Counted from the first letter of the stretch, positions 1-10,088 are shown. The stretch: DNA of 64,000 nucleotides from Hoylesella timonensis S9-PR14 (GCF_000762405.1 NZ_JRPQ01000279.1:836-64835), one strand, 5' to 3'. Translations and numbers: made by a program. The notes: generated by a model not told the origin, from the sequence alone.

Positions 1-92
1 CTATGATGCAACCCTAAGAAGAAACAAGCAATATCCGCTGTATTTCAGTCAGATATGACTTTTATGCCATTTTCTGCTTTCTACTCCCATAC
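1..92. other. Foreign flank interrupting the methylase-helicase gene
   Basis: The reading frame follows its family up to Ala-Phe-Tyr-Asn-Glu and then changes to Val-Trp-Glu-stop. Bases 1-92 therefore look like a different sequence joined to the gene: an insertion sequence end, another inserted element, or a deletion junction. No terminal inverted repeat or group II intron 5' consensus (GTGYG) could be recognised in the part that is visible. Confidence 0.45.
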
Positions 93-3000
93 TTCATTAT
101 AGAAGGCGGCAAGCTCCGGCACTTTGATGAAGTATCGGAAACGCTCCTTCTGCACCACGTTGTTCGTCACGTTGAACTCAAAATCCGTCGTCTTCTTGGC
201 GAATATCGCCGCCCAAGCGTCGAAACACCGGATATCCTGCCGTTCCAGCTCCTTCGGGCGCAGGTACTTGAACAGCAGATACAATTCAGTCAGCGAGTTG
301 CTGATGGTCGTGCCGGAGAGGAACGTAGCTCCCAAATCTTTGCCCGTGCGCTCCTGTATGGTGCGTATGGCAAAGAGCATGTTCAACGCCTTCTGGCTTC
401 CCTCGCTGTTTCCCAGCCCCGCCACACGGTCGTGTCGTGTATTGAAAGTCAGATTTTTGAACTGGTGGCTCTCATCTATGAAGATGTGGTCGATGCCCAT
501 CTGCTTGAAATCCACCACGTCGTCCGTGCGTGACTTTATGGCGTGTTCCACCTTCTCCAGCTTCGCTTCAAGGTTGTGCTTGCGCTTCTCCAATCCTTTC
601 AGCATCGCCCGCGACACGTTCTTTCCCTGCTGGCGCAGCACTTCGAGGTTTTCCTCCACCGTGTCAAGCTCCGCTTGCAGGATGCGCTGCTGCAACTCCG
701 GCGACTGCGGTATCTTGCCGAACTGGTCGTGCGACATGATGACACAATCGTAGTCGTTGTTCTTGATATTGTTGAAGAAACGCACGCAGTTGGCGGTCGA
801 AAAGTCTTTCTCCGAAGCGTACAGAATCCTCGCGTTGGGATATGCCGCTTGATAGGTGGCGGCAATCTCCGCAACATTGGCTTTCAGCCCGATAATCATC
901 GGCTTGTGCGCCAAGTTCAGACGCTTCATTTCATGCGCGGCGATGCACATTATCAGCGTCTTGCCGGTTCCAACCTCGTGGTCACAAATTCCGCCGCCGT
1001 TCTGTTTCAGCATCCAGACGCAATCCATCTGCGAGGGATAGACGCTCCTGATGCCCCGGCTTGCCAGCCCTTTCAGATTGAGGTCGGGAAAAGTCTGATG
1101 CGAGCCGTCATACTTCGGGCGCACGAAACAGTTGAACTTGCGGTTATACATCGTCGTCAGCCGCTCCTTGAACTGTGGCGACTGCTCTTCGAGCCATTCG
1201 GAGAAGCCGTTTCGTATCTCGTCAATCTTGGCGTTGGCGAGCTGTATTCCCTCGCTGTCGCGCACCTTGATGTCGTTGCCATGCTCGTCCCTGCCGATGG
1301 ACTTCATCATGTCGGGACAGGTGTTGTGCAGGGCGTGTTTCAGAAGGTGCATGCCGTCATAGTTACGGTAATACCCCTTCACCAGAAACTCGTCCGTGAT
1401 TTTCATGGTGCGGTAGCCGCACGCCACCGAAAACTCGTCCATGCTGGCGGAGTAGGCGATTTTCACCTCCGTGTCGAACAGCCGGCTCATGTAGGCGGCA
1501 TAGACACCCGTCGGAATCCAGCGTTCCCCGAAATTGAAATCAAGGTCTTCAAAAGCGATGCGCGGCGGTTCGGCATCTTTCAGAGCCTCCAACGCCTGCT
1601 TCACCTCCGGCATACGTTCACTTTCGGGGTTTTCGCCCATCCAAGCCTCTATGCGTTCCGCTTTCTCTATCACGTTTCCGGCAATAAAGCGGTCCTTAAT
1701 CTCGTAACCGGTTACGAGCGGATTGTAATAGATGCGCCCTTGCAGGGCTGTGAGCAAATCCTCCGCCGTACTGTCGGTTATCTCCCGCATATAGTCGAGA
1801 TCGACAGTGCCGAACTTGTTGAGCGACGCGGACAGTGCTTCTTCGGGTGAGCCGACGTTGGCATGGCTCTCCACGGAGAAGGAAACGGGACGCTCGAAGA
1901 TGTCCGCCTTGACAAACTTCCCGTTCTCCGCCCGTTCCAGCGAAAGGATGTCACGCCCGCCCGCGTCCATCATCACTAACTTCACGTTCTGCTTGGCGTT
2001 GAGGTTGCCGTAGCGCATGACAAACTCATCGTAACAGGTGTTTAGATGCTCTCGCCACGGGACATTTGCTTCATGCAGGTTCGATTCATAGCGGTACAGC
2101 CGCTCGTAGGCGTCACGGAGTAAAACATACTGTAACGCCTTCTCCTTCTGGTAGCCTTTCAGGTCGAGCGGCTGGAATGTCGCCCCGTATGGCGTGATGT
2201 CCTTCAGGTAGCCGATGTTATGACGCCCCCTGTCAGCCACCAGCGACCCTTCGCGCAGGTGCATCTCCGGCGTGCGGTGGTAGGCACGCGGCGAAAGGTC
2301 CACGACTTCTTCCTTCGGCTTCTCCGCTTCGATGTCGGGGAAAAGGGAGGTCGCCACCGCTTCCGGTGGGGTATCTGTAACGGCAGGTGCGGTGACTGCT
2401 TCCGGCTGTGTTTCCTCCTGCCGTGGTTGCTCACGGGGAGTGTCCGGCACGGCTTTCACTTCCATCTTTTCCGCCGCCGCTTGTTTCTCGTTATGCTGCC
2501 TTGCCAGTTCCCGAAGTTCCTTCCTGCGTTCCGGCGTCAAATCCATCATCATCTCGTAGAAGCCGTTGATGGGAGGATTGGTATCCCAGTCCAACGTGGC
2601 ATAGATGTCGTCCGGGTCGGCAGGCTTGGCGGTGTTCTCCGTTTTAGCCTCCTTGTTCTCTGTTACAGTCTTAGGGGTGGTAGCCGTCGGCACAGCCGTA
2701 ACATTTTGTGTGACATGCACCTGTGGCTTGGGTAGAATGCGCCTTGTCGGGCTTTCCTTTTTCGCCTCCTTTTTCTTTTTGGCGGTTTTCGGTTGTTGAC
2801 TGACTTCTTCCGTCATCCCCCAGAGGTCGAGCAAGGATAGCTGCACACCGTCAGAATATTTCGGACGTGGCTCTATCTCCGGTTTTTCCTCAACGGGTTG
2901 CGGCTTTTCTGTCGGAGTTTCCACCGTCTGCGCCGAAGATACCGTTTCCAATTTTATAGCAGGACGCTCTACCTCCTTTTGAACGGTAACTTTTTCTTCC

Positions 3001-4175
3001 GTTCCCGACTGCCGGATTGTTCCCGAATACAGACGCATGGCGAGCCTGTAATGGAAATCCTCGTCAAGCATACGGCGCAAGTCCCCGGATATGCCTGCGG
3101 TCTTGCCCTCGTGCAGATAGACCATAGCGGGTTTCCCGTAGGGGTCGGTGTCAAGTTTCGCCGTCGTATGCACGATGCGTTCCGGGTGGTGGATGAAATA
3201 GGCGTTGTCCGTCAGGTCGGTTTTCGTATCCGTCTGTATCACGGTCATCAGCCGTTCGTCCTGCGACATTTCCTTCTTGTTCAGGTGCTTTTGCAGGACA
3301 ATCAGGTCGCTGCCCACCTCCGTGCCCGCGTTGTCCGTGAACAGGTTGTTGGGCAGGCGTACCGCGGATACCAGATTAGCCTGCCGGAAAAGTTCGTTAC
3401 GCACGGAGGTCTTGGTGCTGTTCAATACCCCCTGCGAGGTGATAAACGCCACGATACCGCCGTCACGCACGGTATCAAGCCCTTTGAGGAAAAAATAGTT
3501 GTGTATGGCGTTCTGGGCGGAGCGTCTGCCGAAGGAATCGCTACGCTGAAACTCCGCGTCGAACACGGCGATGTCACCGAACGGGATGTTAGATACCGCC
3601 AAGTCGAAATAATTGTTGAAAGGCTTTTCAATTTTCTCAAAACCGCAGGTGCGCATTTTATGGTCTGGATATAGATGCCGCAGGATTGTCCCCGTGAGCA
3701 GATCCTTCTCGAAAGCCATCACATCCGCATCGGGGCTGTGCCGCAGCACGGAATCCACGAACACGCCTACACCTGCCGACGGTTCGAGCATACGGGCGGG
3801 GCGGACGCTGTAATCCGCCAGCATGTCCGCGAGGGTGTCAGTTATCTCTTTTGGGGTGTAGAAAGCGGTCAGCACGGATGCTTTCAGCGAATCCACAAAC
3901 CGCTTGTATTCCGTTTCGTCCTTGCTGTTCTCACGGATGAGCCTGTGCAACTCCACCGTCGGGGCGAACAGTTCGAGGTCGGATTTCGCCCACCGGACGG
4001 CATCCGTCAGTTCCTTGGCAGGGTTCAGGATACATTTCAGACCGCCGAAACCGCAGTACCTTTGAAGTATGGCACGCTCTTCGGTTGTCGCCGCTCTCTG
4101 TTCCCTGTCAAGGATGAATGCCGTCCGTATCGCCTCGATGTTGTCCCGTAGTTTCTGTTTGCGGTTAAACGCCAT
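81..4175 (-). pseudogene. N6-DNA methylase / SNF2-like helicase of the ICE, C-terminally truncated
   Basis: This large ICE protein combines a methyltransferase fold with a superfamily 2 helicase. A SAM-binding motif (EPSAGVG, residues ~131-137) is followed by SNIPFGD (~195-201) in place of the usual NPPY. A long Pro/Glu/Lys-rich linker occupies roughly residues 380-620. The helicase part has Walker A (VGTGKT, ~1070), an Asp-Glu-Ser-His motif II (~1233) and LSGTTISNS as motif III. The frame stops at 1364 aa, soon after motif III and before the second RecA-like lobe (motifs IV-VI). Intact relatives are about 1900 aa or more, as recalled from the family. The start codon overlaps the end of the DUF1896 gene by 11 bases. 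ATP-driven helicase function is therefore probably lost; the methylase half could survive. Anti-restriction or DNA-processing roles during transfer are guesses. Confidence 0.75.
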
Positions 4176-4617
4176 ATTCCCCGATGTAAAGGACGGTTGC
4201 CCCCGTCAGCTCCGTATAGAGCAGGTCGTAATCGGAAGACAGGGCGAAGTTGTCGTCCGAAAGGTCATAGACGGAGAACACGTTGCCGACAAGCGGCAGG
4301 AGTTTATGGATAAAGGCTTCTTGTTTCTCTTCCGGCACTTCGTTGGCAAACTCGTTCTCCACGACTTCGTGGAGCATGGCGTACCGGGAATAGTGCAACC
4401 CGCGCAGCAGTGTTTCCATCGCCAGTTCCTGCGCACCGTCGGTGGGATAGCCTTCAATCCGCGCCTTTTCATACGTTTCGGCGGCACGATCGGCGCGTTC
4501 CCGTATGAAAGCGGTGTCGGTAGCCTGTTCAAACTTGTTCGTGCGGAGGTAGTCCATCAGGTACAGACCGTAATAGGAAAAGTCGGACTGCCCTTCGTTG
4601 TTCTTCTTGTTGTTCAT
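4165..4617 (-). CDS. DUF1896 family protein
   Basis: A 150-aa acidic protein matching the DUF1896 family, which is carried almost only by Bacteroidales conjugative elements, next to the methylase-helicase gene. No catalytic motif is visible. The start at MNNKK is preferred because the upstream in-frame extension runs back through the terminator hairpin of the topoisomerase gene. Its last 11 bases overlap the downstream methylase-helicase start, so the two are probably translated together. Function unknown. Confidence 0.8.
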   Translation of the reverse strand: MNNKKNNEGQSDFSYYGLYLMDYLRTNKFEQATDTAFIRERADRAAETYEKARIEGYPTDGAQELAMETLLRGLHYSRYAMLHEVVENEFANEVPEEKQEAFIHKLLPLVGNVFSVYDLSDDNFALSSDYDLLYTELTGATVLYIGEYGV

Positions 4618-4665
4618 TACTTTGGAGTTTAGTGGATTGATATTTAACGGGATAATCGGTTGGAA

Positions 4666-4704
4666 AAAAGGAAGAAAAAGGCACTCGGTATCCCTCCGAG
4701 TGCC
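4666..4704 (-). terminator. Rho-independent terminator after topB
   Basis: On the minus strand GGCACTCGG pairs with CCGAGTGCC around a short loop, followed by two runs of T. It separates the topoisomerase gene from the DUF1896 and methylase-helicase pair, which must then have its own promoter or rely on read-through. Confidence 0.8.
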
Positions 4705-4781
4705 GCCACTAAATCCAAAGTATGAGTGTAATCCGGTATCGAAGAACAATTCATTACTCTGAACAAGTGGCAAAGTTAATA

Positions 4782-6872
4782 CTATTTCTTCCGTCCTGAA
4801 AATTTCTTGCCCTTTTTAGCCTCCGGGAACACGAACGTCGTGTTATATTCCCCGTCAAAGGCGACGACGGCATCGAAGCTCTTGCCCTGTTTGCTCTTGA
4901 AGCCTTTGAGCAGCTGGGTATGCCCTTCGGTGAGCAGGTCTTTGATTTCATCGTCGGACAGGGTGCGTCCCGCTTTCAGCCGGAACACGGGAAGCCCGCA
5001 CTCCGTGTTGTCGCAGCGTACCACCTTGCCGTAGAACCGCATCCTGCCCGTGCCGCACTTGGGACACGCGCAACCGGAATCGCGGCTGCCGAAGAGTTTG
5101 TCGCATGAGAGCAGTTCGGAGGTAATCTCCCGCGTGTACGCCTCTATCTTTTTGCGGAAGGTATCGGCGGACAGCTCCCCACGCTCGATGCGTGCCAGTT
5201 CCTTCTCCCATTCGCCTGTCATGGCGACATCGGCGATGCGCATCGTCTTCACCACGGAATTGAGTGCAAGCCCCTTTTCGGTGGGGACAAGCAATTTCTT
5301 GCAGCGTTCCATGTAATCGCGCTTGAAGAGCGTTTCGATGATGGAGGCGCGTGTGGCGGGAGTACCGATGCCGCAGTCCTTCATCGCCTGCCGCAGTGCG
5401 TCATCCTCGATTTCCTTGCCCGCCGTTTCCATTGCGGACAGCAGGGTGGCTTCGGTATGTAGCGGCTTGGGCTTGGTCTTCCCTTCTGTGATGGAAGAGG
5501 CTTTCAGTGTCAGCGTGTCGCCTTCCTGCCAGCCGGGAATGGTGGTTTCCTCCTTGTTTTCCTCGCCATAGACAGCACGCCATCCGGCTTGCCTGATGAC
5601 GCTGCCTTTCACGGTAAACTCCACTCCGGCACATTCCGCCATGACAGCGGTCACGTCCTTGACGCATTTTTCAGAGAATGCCTCGACCATGCGCCCGGCA
5701 ATCATCTGATAGATGGTATTGTCCTCTTTGGAGAGGAAGAGCGGTTTCTCACCCGTGACGAGTAGGGCATGGTGGTCTGTCACCTTGCCGCCGTCTACGC
5801 TGCGGCGTGTCGGGATGGCTTTTGCCCGCACCTTGTCTTTCCATTCGTGCTGTGTGCCGATGAAAGCGAGCAGTTTGGGAATTTCGGCAAACACGTCTTC
5901 GGGGATGTAGCGGCTACCCGTTCTCGGATAGGTTATCAGCTTCTTCTCGTAGAGCTTCTGCGCGATTTCAAGCGTCTGCTCCGCCGTGAAGCCGTGCTTG
6001 GCGTTGGCTTCTTTCTGAAGCGTGGTCAGGTCGTACAGCAACGGGGTATCCTCCGTTTTCTCCTTGCGCTCGGCTTTCGTTACCGTTGCGAAGCCTGCCG
6101 CCTTTACCTTATTATATAGCTCCGTTGCCGGTTCTTTCGACTTCCATTTTTCAGAGGATGAGAATTTCACGACCTTGCCGTCGCAACCGTCCGTTGCGAT
6201 ATGGAGTTGCCAGAAGGCTTCGGGCGTGAAGCGGCGGTTCTCCCAGTAGCGTTCACATACCATAGCCAACGTTGGTGTCTGCACCCGCCCCACGGAGTAT
6301 GTGCCGTGTCCGGCGGCGATGGAGAGAGCCTGCGTGCCGTTGATGCCCACGAGCCAGTCGGATTCGCTTCGCGCTTTGGCGGCGAGGTATAGGTTGTCAT
6401 ACTTGCCGCCGTCTTCGAGGTTGCGCAATCCCTCGCGGATAGCCTTGTCGGTGAGCGAGCTTATCCACAGGCGCACGAAAGGAGTGGTACTGCCCGTGTA
6501 GTGGTAGAGGTAGCGGAAGATAAGTTCACCCTCGCGTCCGGCATCGGTTGCCACGATGATTTGGTCGCTGGTGCCGAACAGCCTTTTGATTGTTTTTATC
6601 TGCGACACCACGCCGCTATCGGGCTTGTAGCCTTTCTCCGTCCTGACCTGACGGGGGACGAGCGTGAAGGTGTCGGGGATAATCGGGAGGTTGTCACGGA
6701 CGAAACCGCGCACGCCGTAGCCATCGGGCATGGCGAGCTGGACAAGGTGTCCGAATGCCCATGTCACGGCATAGCCGCCTCCCTCGAAATATCCTTCCTC
6801 TCTCTTTGTCGCGCCCACGATGCGGGCGATTTCACGTGCCACGGAGGGCTTTTCTGCAATGATTGTCTTCAT
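4782..6872 (-). CDS. topB: Type IA DNA topoisomerase (topoisomerase III, ICE-borne)
   Basis: A 696-aa topoisomerase III-type enzyme, which relaxes or decatenates DNA by cutting one strand. The Toprim domain is at the N terminus (KPSVA at 8-12; acidic motif VATDAGREGE with D110 and E115). The catalytic tyrosine is Y315 in ITYPRTGSRY. A C-terminal four-cysteine zinc motif (CxCPxCG ... CDNTEC) precedes a basic tail. The start at MKTIIAEKPS is the family N terminus; the 19 upstream in-frame residues are unlike the family. CTnDOT carries an equivalent gene, exc, in its excision region, so a role in ICE excision or transfer is likely by position. It is not the housekeeping TopA. Confidence 0.92.
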   Translation of the reverse strand: MKTIIAEKPSVAREIARIVGATKREEGYFEGGGYAVTWAFGHLVQLAMPDGYGVRGFVRDNLPIIPDTFTLVPRQVRTEKGYKPDSGVVSQIKTIKRLFGTSDQIIVATDAGREGELIFRYLYHYTGSTTPFVRLWISSLTDKAIREGLRNLEDGGKYDNLYLAAKARSESDWLVGINGTQALSIAAGHGTYSVGRVQTPTLAMVCERYWENRRFTPEAFWQLHIATDGCDGKVVKFSSSEKWKSKEPATELYNKVKAAGFATVTKAERKEKTEDTPLLYDLTTLQKEANAKHGFTAEQTLEIAQKLYEKKLITYPRTGSRYIPEDVFAEIPKLLAFIGTQHEWKDKVRAKAIPTRRSVDGGKVTDHHALLVTGEKPLFLSKEDNTIYQMIAGRMVEAFSEKCVKDVTAVMAECAGVEFTVKGSVIRQAGWRAVYGEENKEETTIPGWQEGDTLTLKASSITEGKTKPKPLHTEATLLSAMETAGKEIEDDALRQAMKDCGIGTPATRASIIETLFKRDYMERCKKLLVPTEKGLALNSVVKTMRIADVAMTGEWEKELARIERGELSADTFRKKIEAYTREITSELLSCDKLFGSRDSGCACPKCGTGRMRFYGKVVRCDNTECGLPVFRLKAGRTLSDDEIKDLLTEGHTQLLKGFKSKQGKSFDAVVAFDGEYNTTFVFPEAKKGKKFSGRKK

Positions 6873-6933
6873 GTTTTCTTGCTTTTTTGTTGATACTTTG
6901 GATTTTATTTTGGATTCAGTGGCGGACACGGGA

Positions 6934-8502
6934 TTACATTTTCATGCCTTTGTTGTTCTTCTTTTTCGGCTTCTCCTGCTGCTGTTGCTGGCGGTCGTCC
7001 TTTGGGGCGGTCTGACCTTTCTGCAAAGGCTCTTTCAGGTTCTTTGTCGCCTCGTTGGTTTTGCCCTCGTTGTTCACCGCCACCTGTGTGCGGCTCTCGT
7101 TGGACGGGGCGACCTGCTGGGCGTTGTCGGGGTTCGTTTCGTAGCGGTACGGGCGGCCCTTCTCCGGGTTGAACTTGATATACATCGTGGCATGGAAGCC
7201 CTGCTTGTCGGTCACGTTCTCCAGTTTCACGGCTTTACCCGCCACGTAGTCGGCTTTCTGCTTGTCGGTGAAGTTCACGCCGCTCCATTTGCTGATGGGG
7301 CGGATGCTGCCGTCCTCGTTCATCCACGTGTTGCGGCGTTGCTCCTTCTTGGTCTGTGCGGCATTTTCCCCGCCTTGCGCCTGACTTTTCGAGGTGTCAC
7401 CTTTGGCTTCCTGCGTCTGTGCGGTACGGGGCGACCTTCCGGTTCCCGGCACGAACTCCACGCCGCGCTGCTCCACGTTCACTTGAAGGGTGGTGACGAA
7501 CTTCCTGCCGTCGTTGCGCTCGATGAGCTTGTCGCGCACGGGCAGTCCGGCGCGGAGCATGTCCTGCTCCTGTTTGGTGATTTCCGTCTTGCCGATGCGC
7601 TCCGGGATGCGCACCTTGTTTGCCGGAATGTCCGTGATTTCATTCGTCTTGCGGTCGATGCTGATGTAGGAGGGGATGATTTCGCCCGTTTCCCTGTCCA
7701 CAATGTCCACGACCCTGCCGAGGTTGCCCGTTTCGCGCAGGTTCTTCCGGTCATCGTCGGAGAATTTGTGTTCCTTGTACTCATCTAACTTCTGCTCCTT
7801 GCGGATGAAGTGCGGCACGAGGCTGACATTTCCCTCGCCGTCCTTCTTGAAGGAGAGGCGGGCGTCCAGCTCGAATGATTCGCCGCCGAAGGTGGGCTTG
7901 ACCTTTACCAAGTCGGACTTGCCGTAGTGGAGCATCTTCGTAAGGTCTCCGGACTTTTCAAGGTCGTCACGCTTCACGCCCCATCTGTCCTCCAGCTCCT
8001 GCCAGTTGATTTTGCTCTCGTTGATGGGTTGGTAGCCCTGTCTGCCCTGCGTCTGTTGCGGGCTTTCCTGCTGTTCTTTCTGTTGTTCCATGTTTTCCTG
8101 TTTTTGAGGTTCTTGTTTCTCTGTCTTTTGTGCCGCCATCTCTTCCTGCACCTGCTGTTGATAAGGGAAGGTGTCGATTTTGTGCGGTGCAAGGATTTGT
8201 TTGTTCTGGTACGGATGCTGAAGCAGGTCTTTCATCACGCCAAGCATGGAATCCACTTGGTCTGCCGCGATGCGGTAGAAACCGAAGCGGCTGGGTTCCT
8301 TGCACTGCCGGAAGAAGTTCTTGAAGAAGTTGTCCAGCACGTCGCCGTGTCGGTCGAATTGCAGGAAACTCTGCGCGTTCTCAGCTTTCGCAGGGGTACG
8401 CTTGGGTGTGTCGTCTGCATTCAGCCCGGCTACCACGCTGATCTCGCCCGTCTTCTCGTCACGGACTACCAGCACGTCCTTTTCGTCTTTTTTCTTTGCC
8501 AT
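6934..8502 (-). CDS. DUF4099/DUF3945 domain protein of the ICE
   Basis: A 522-aa hydrophilic protein. A DUF4099-like segment spans roughly residues 155-265 (from INWQELEDRWGV), followed by two DUF3945-like segments: one around VDRETGEIIPSY to VEQRGVEFVPG, another from MNEDGSIRPISKWSGVNF to KGRPYRYETNP. The region near residues 120-150 and the C terminus are rich in Gln and Lys and look disordered. Genes of this kind sit directly upstream of the topoisomerase in many Bacteroidales elements. No enzymatic motif is visible and the biochemical role is unknown. Confidence 0.8.
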   Translation of the reverse strand: MAKKKDEKDVLVVRDEKTGEISVVAGLNADDTPKRTPAKAENAQSFLQFDRHGDVLDNFFKNFFRQCKEPSRFGFYRIAADQVDSMLGVMKDLLQHPYQNKQILAPHKIDTFPYQQQVQEEMAAQKTEKQEPQKQENMEQQKEQQESPQQTQGRQGYQPINESKINWQELEDRWGVKRDDLEKSGDLTKMLHYGKSDLVKVKPTFGGESFELDARLSFKKDGEGNVSLVPHFIRKEQKLDEYKEHKFSDDDRKNLRETGNLGRVVDIVDRETGEIIPSYISIDRKTNEITDIPANKVRIPERIGKTEITKQEQDMLRAGLPVRDKLIERNDGRKFVTTLQVNVEQRGVEFVPGTGRSPRTAQTQEAKGDTSKSQAQGGENAAQTKKEQRRNTWMNEDGSIRPISKWSGVNFTDKQKADYVAGKAVKLENVTDKQGFHATMYIKFNPEKGRPYRYETNPDNAQQVAPSNESRTQVAVNNEGKTNEATKNLKEPLQKGQTAPKDDRQQQQQEKPKKKNNKGMKM

Positions 8503-8522
8503 TTGAAAAATGTTTTAATGGG

Positions 8523-8873
8523 TTATTTATGAAAGAAATTATGGATACGAGCCTTGTAGAAGGCTATATCTTCTTTTTTGAAGTCCTTGATATGGTTGGA
8601 AAGGAATGTCAGCACATCCTCCTCGCTGTAATAGGTTTTCTTGCCCAGTGTCTTGTAGGGCAATGCGCCGACACTGCGGTAGCGTTGCAGTGTGCGCTTG
8701 CTTATCTGGAGCAGCATGCACAAATCCTGATTGTCGAAAAGGCGGATGCTTTCCGTGATAGTAGGCTGTTTCCCCTCAGCCTTCATCGCCAGCAGCAGTT
8801 CGTCCTGACGGTCGAGCCGTTCCATCAGCTTCTGCATCCAGCCCTCGAAGTTGTTTCGTGTGAGCAGTTCCAT
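8523..8873 (-). CDS. Helix-turn-helix (MerR/Xis-type) protein
   Basis: A 116-aa DNA-binding protein. An N-terminal helix (LTRNNFEGWMQKLMERLDRQ) is followed by a winged helix-turn-helix of the excisionase type, containing LCMLLQISKRTLQRYR and a wing ending in KTYYSEEDVLTFL. It is one of four related proteins in this region, and its position upstream of the DUF3945 and topoisomerase genes matches the xis2c/xis2d pair of CTnDOT. It starts 3 bases after the stop of the next gene upstream, so the two are co-transcribed. Confidence 0.82.
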   Translation of the reverse strand: MELLTRNNFEGWMQKLMERLDRQDELLLAMKAEGKQPTITESIRLFDNQDLCMLLQISKRTLQRYRSVGALPYKTLGKKTYYSEEDVLTFLSNHIKDFKKEDIAFYKARIHNFFHK

Positions 8874-8876
8874 GAC

Positions 8877-9233
8877 CTATGTCCTCCTTCCTTTTGGTTT
8901 GCCGCCAGTGCGCAGCGTGTGGTTGCGTTTCAATTCCTGCGGTGTCGCCGCGTCCTCGTTGACGGCACACGCTTCAAGCAGGCGGTCTATTTCCGACTGC
9001 CGGTAGCGGCATTTACCGCGAAGCACGACATAACCGATGCGTTGCTCGCTGCGCATACGCTGGAGGGTGCGGGTACTCACGTTAAGCAGGTGCGCCGCCT
9101 CGCGTGTGGTGAGCAACCTGTCGGGCGATGCCGCTTTCTTGTCGCCGGAGGCGGCACGGACGTGTGCCGCAATCTCCGCTATCTGTTCCGTCAATGACCG
9201 GAAGGCAGAACTTTCCATCGTTATCACTTTCAT
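8877..9233 (-). CDS. Helix-turn-helix (MerR/Xis-type) protein
   Basis: A 118-aa protein with an excisionase-type helix-turn-helix (LTTREAAHLLNVSTRTLQRMR, then RGKCRYRQSEIDRLLEA). The start at MKVITMESSAF is preferred because the upstream extension covers the divergent promoter region. The C-terminal tail is basic (KPKGRRT). With the 116-aa gene 3 bases downstream it forms an operon that probably controls excision genes. Functional assignment as a recombination directionality factor is by analogy with CTnDOT. Confidence 0.82.
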   Translation of the reverse strand: MKVITMESSAFRSLTEQIAEIAAHVRAASGDKKAASPDRLLTTREAAHLLNVSTRTLQRMRSEQRIGYVVLRGKCRYRQSEIDRLLEACAVNEDAATPQELKRNHTLRTGGKPKGRRT

Positions 9234-9435
9234 ATTCAGTCCTTTCTTTTTGTTTCTGCAGCAAAAATCGGCAATAAACAAAAGGGGCTTTAACAACTCA
9301 CTACGTGACTCACGTAAGATTTTTACGGAAGATGGCTCCGTAACCCGGTCAAACGGCGCAACAGGCAGCCTTTCAGCGGAAAACGGCACGTGTTCAGGAC
9401 CGTACCGTTACCTTTGCGGGCAAACCGATAATTGC
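9234..9435. promoter_or_regulatory. Divergent control region of the excision regulators
   Basis: This 200-bp gap drives HTH genes in both directions. A TACCTTTG -7 element at 9409-9416 serves the plus-strand gene, and a weaker GATTTTTG (minus strand, 9262-9269) faces the other way. Two inverted repeats lie between them: TACGTGACTCACGTA (9302-9316) and TTACGGA...TCCGTAA (9324-9342). AACTCACTA (9295), CCGTAACC (9338) and AACGGCGCAA (9352) recur upstream of the integrase. Confidence 0.6.
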
Positions 9436-9735
9436 ATGAATATGGAAATAGTATCTATCGAGAAAAAGACTTTCGAGATGATGGTGGCGGCATTCGGCGC
9501 ACTCTCGGAGAAGGTCGCCGCCCTGAGGCGCAAAAGCGACACGAGGCGCATGGAAAGATGGCTCACGGGCGAGGAAGTCTGTAGGCAGTTGAGAATAAGT
9601 TCGCGCACGTTGCAGACGCTGCGCGACAGGCGGCTTATCGGCTACTCGCAGATAAACCGCAGGTTTTATTACAAGCCGGAGGAGGTGAAGCGGCTGATAC
9701 CGCTTATCGGCACGCTCTATCCGCACGGCAGATGA
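9436..9735 (+). CDS. Helix-turn-helix (MerR/Xis-type) protein
   Basis: A 99-aa protein with the domain order of its neighbours: an N-terminal helix (SIEKKTFEMMVAAFGALSEK) and a helix-turn-helix (LTGEEVCRQLRISSRTLQTLR) with a wing ending NRRFYYKPEEVKRLI. The start was chosen 20 bases after the TACCTTTG promoter element. It is followed after 31 bases by another HTH gene on the same strand and is divergent from the pair on the minus strand, which suggests mutual control. Confidence 0.82.
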   Translation: MNMEIVSIEKKTFEMMVAAFGALSEKVAALRRKSDTRRMERWLTGEEVCRQLRISSRTLQTLRDRRLIGYSQINRRFYYKPEEVKRLIPLIGTLYPHGR

Positions 9736-9766
9736 TTTGATTTATTCACCCACTGAATCCGAAGTT

Positions 9767-10072
9767 ATGATGAACGAGAACAACGATGTTTTTACGATGG
9801 AAGACGAGCCGATAGCCTCTGTGGTGCAGGATATGCGCAAAGGCTCGAAATGGCTGTCCGCCTTTCTGGAAAGTTACCGTCCTCTGCTGGACGGGGAACG
9901 TTACCTGACGGACGGCGAGGTGGCGGAACTGCTCCGCGTAAGCCGACGCACATTGCAGGAATACCGCAACAACCGCGTGTTGCCCTTCATACTTTTGGGA
10001 GGGAAGGTGCTTTACCCGGAAACGGGGCTGCGTGAAGTGCTGGAAGCAAATTACCGCAAGCCGCTGGAGTGA
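9767..10072 (+). CDS. Helix-turn-helix (MerR/Xis-type) protein
   Basis: A 101-aa protein with an acidic N terminus, a short helix (SKWLSAFLESYRPLLDGER) and an Xis-type helix-turn-helix (LTDGEVAELLRVSRRTLQEYR, wing GGKVLYPETGLREVLE). The first Met of the MMNENN start is used; the second is equally possible. It is the last of the two-gene plus-strand operon and ends before a bidirectional terminator. Its target is unknown. Confidence 0.82.
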   Translation: MMNENNDVFTMEDEPIASVVQDMRKGSKWLSAFLESYRPLLDGERYLTDGEVAELLRVSRRTLQEYRNNRVLPFILLGGKVLYPETGLREVLEANYRKPLE

Positions 10073-10088
10073 GCGCGGTTGGCAAGAA

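Noticed and set aside
543-1850. 435-codon open frame on the plus strand opposite the methylase-helicase
   Set aside because: It is antisense to a clear gene, has no recognisable domain and is explained by the G+C-rich codon pattern of the ICE.
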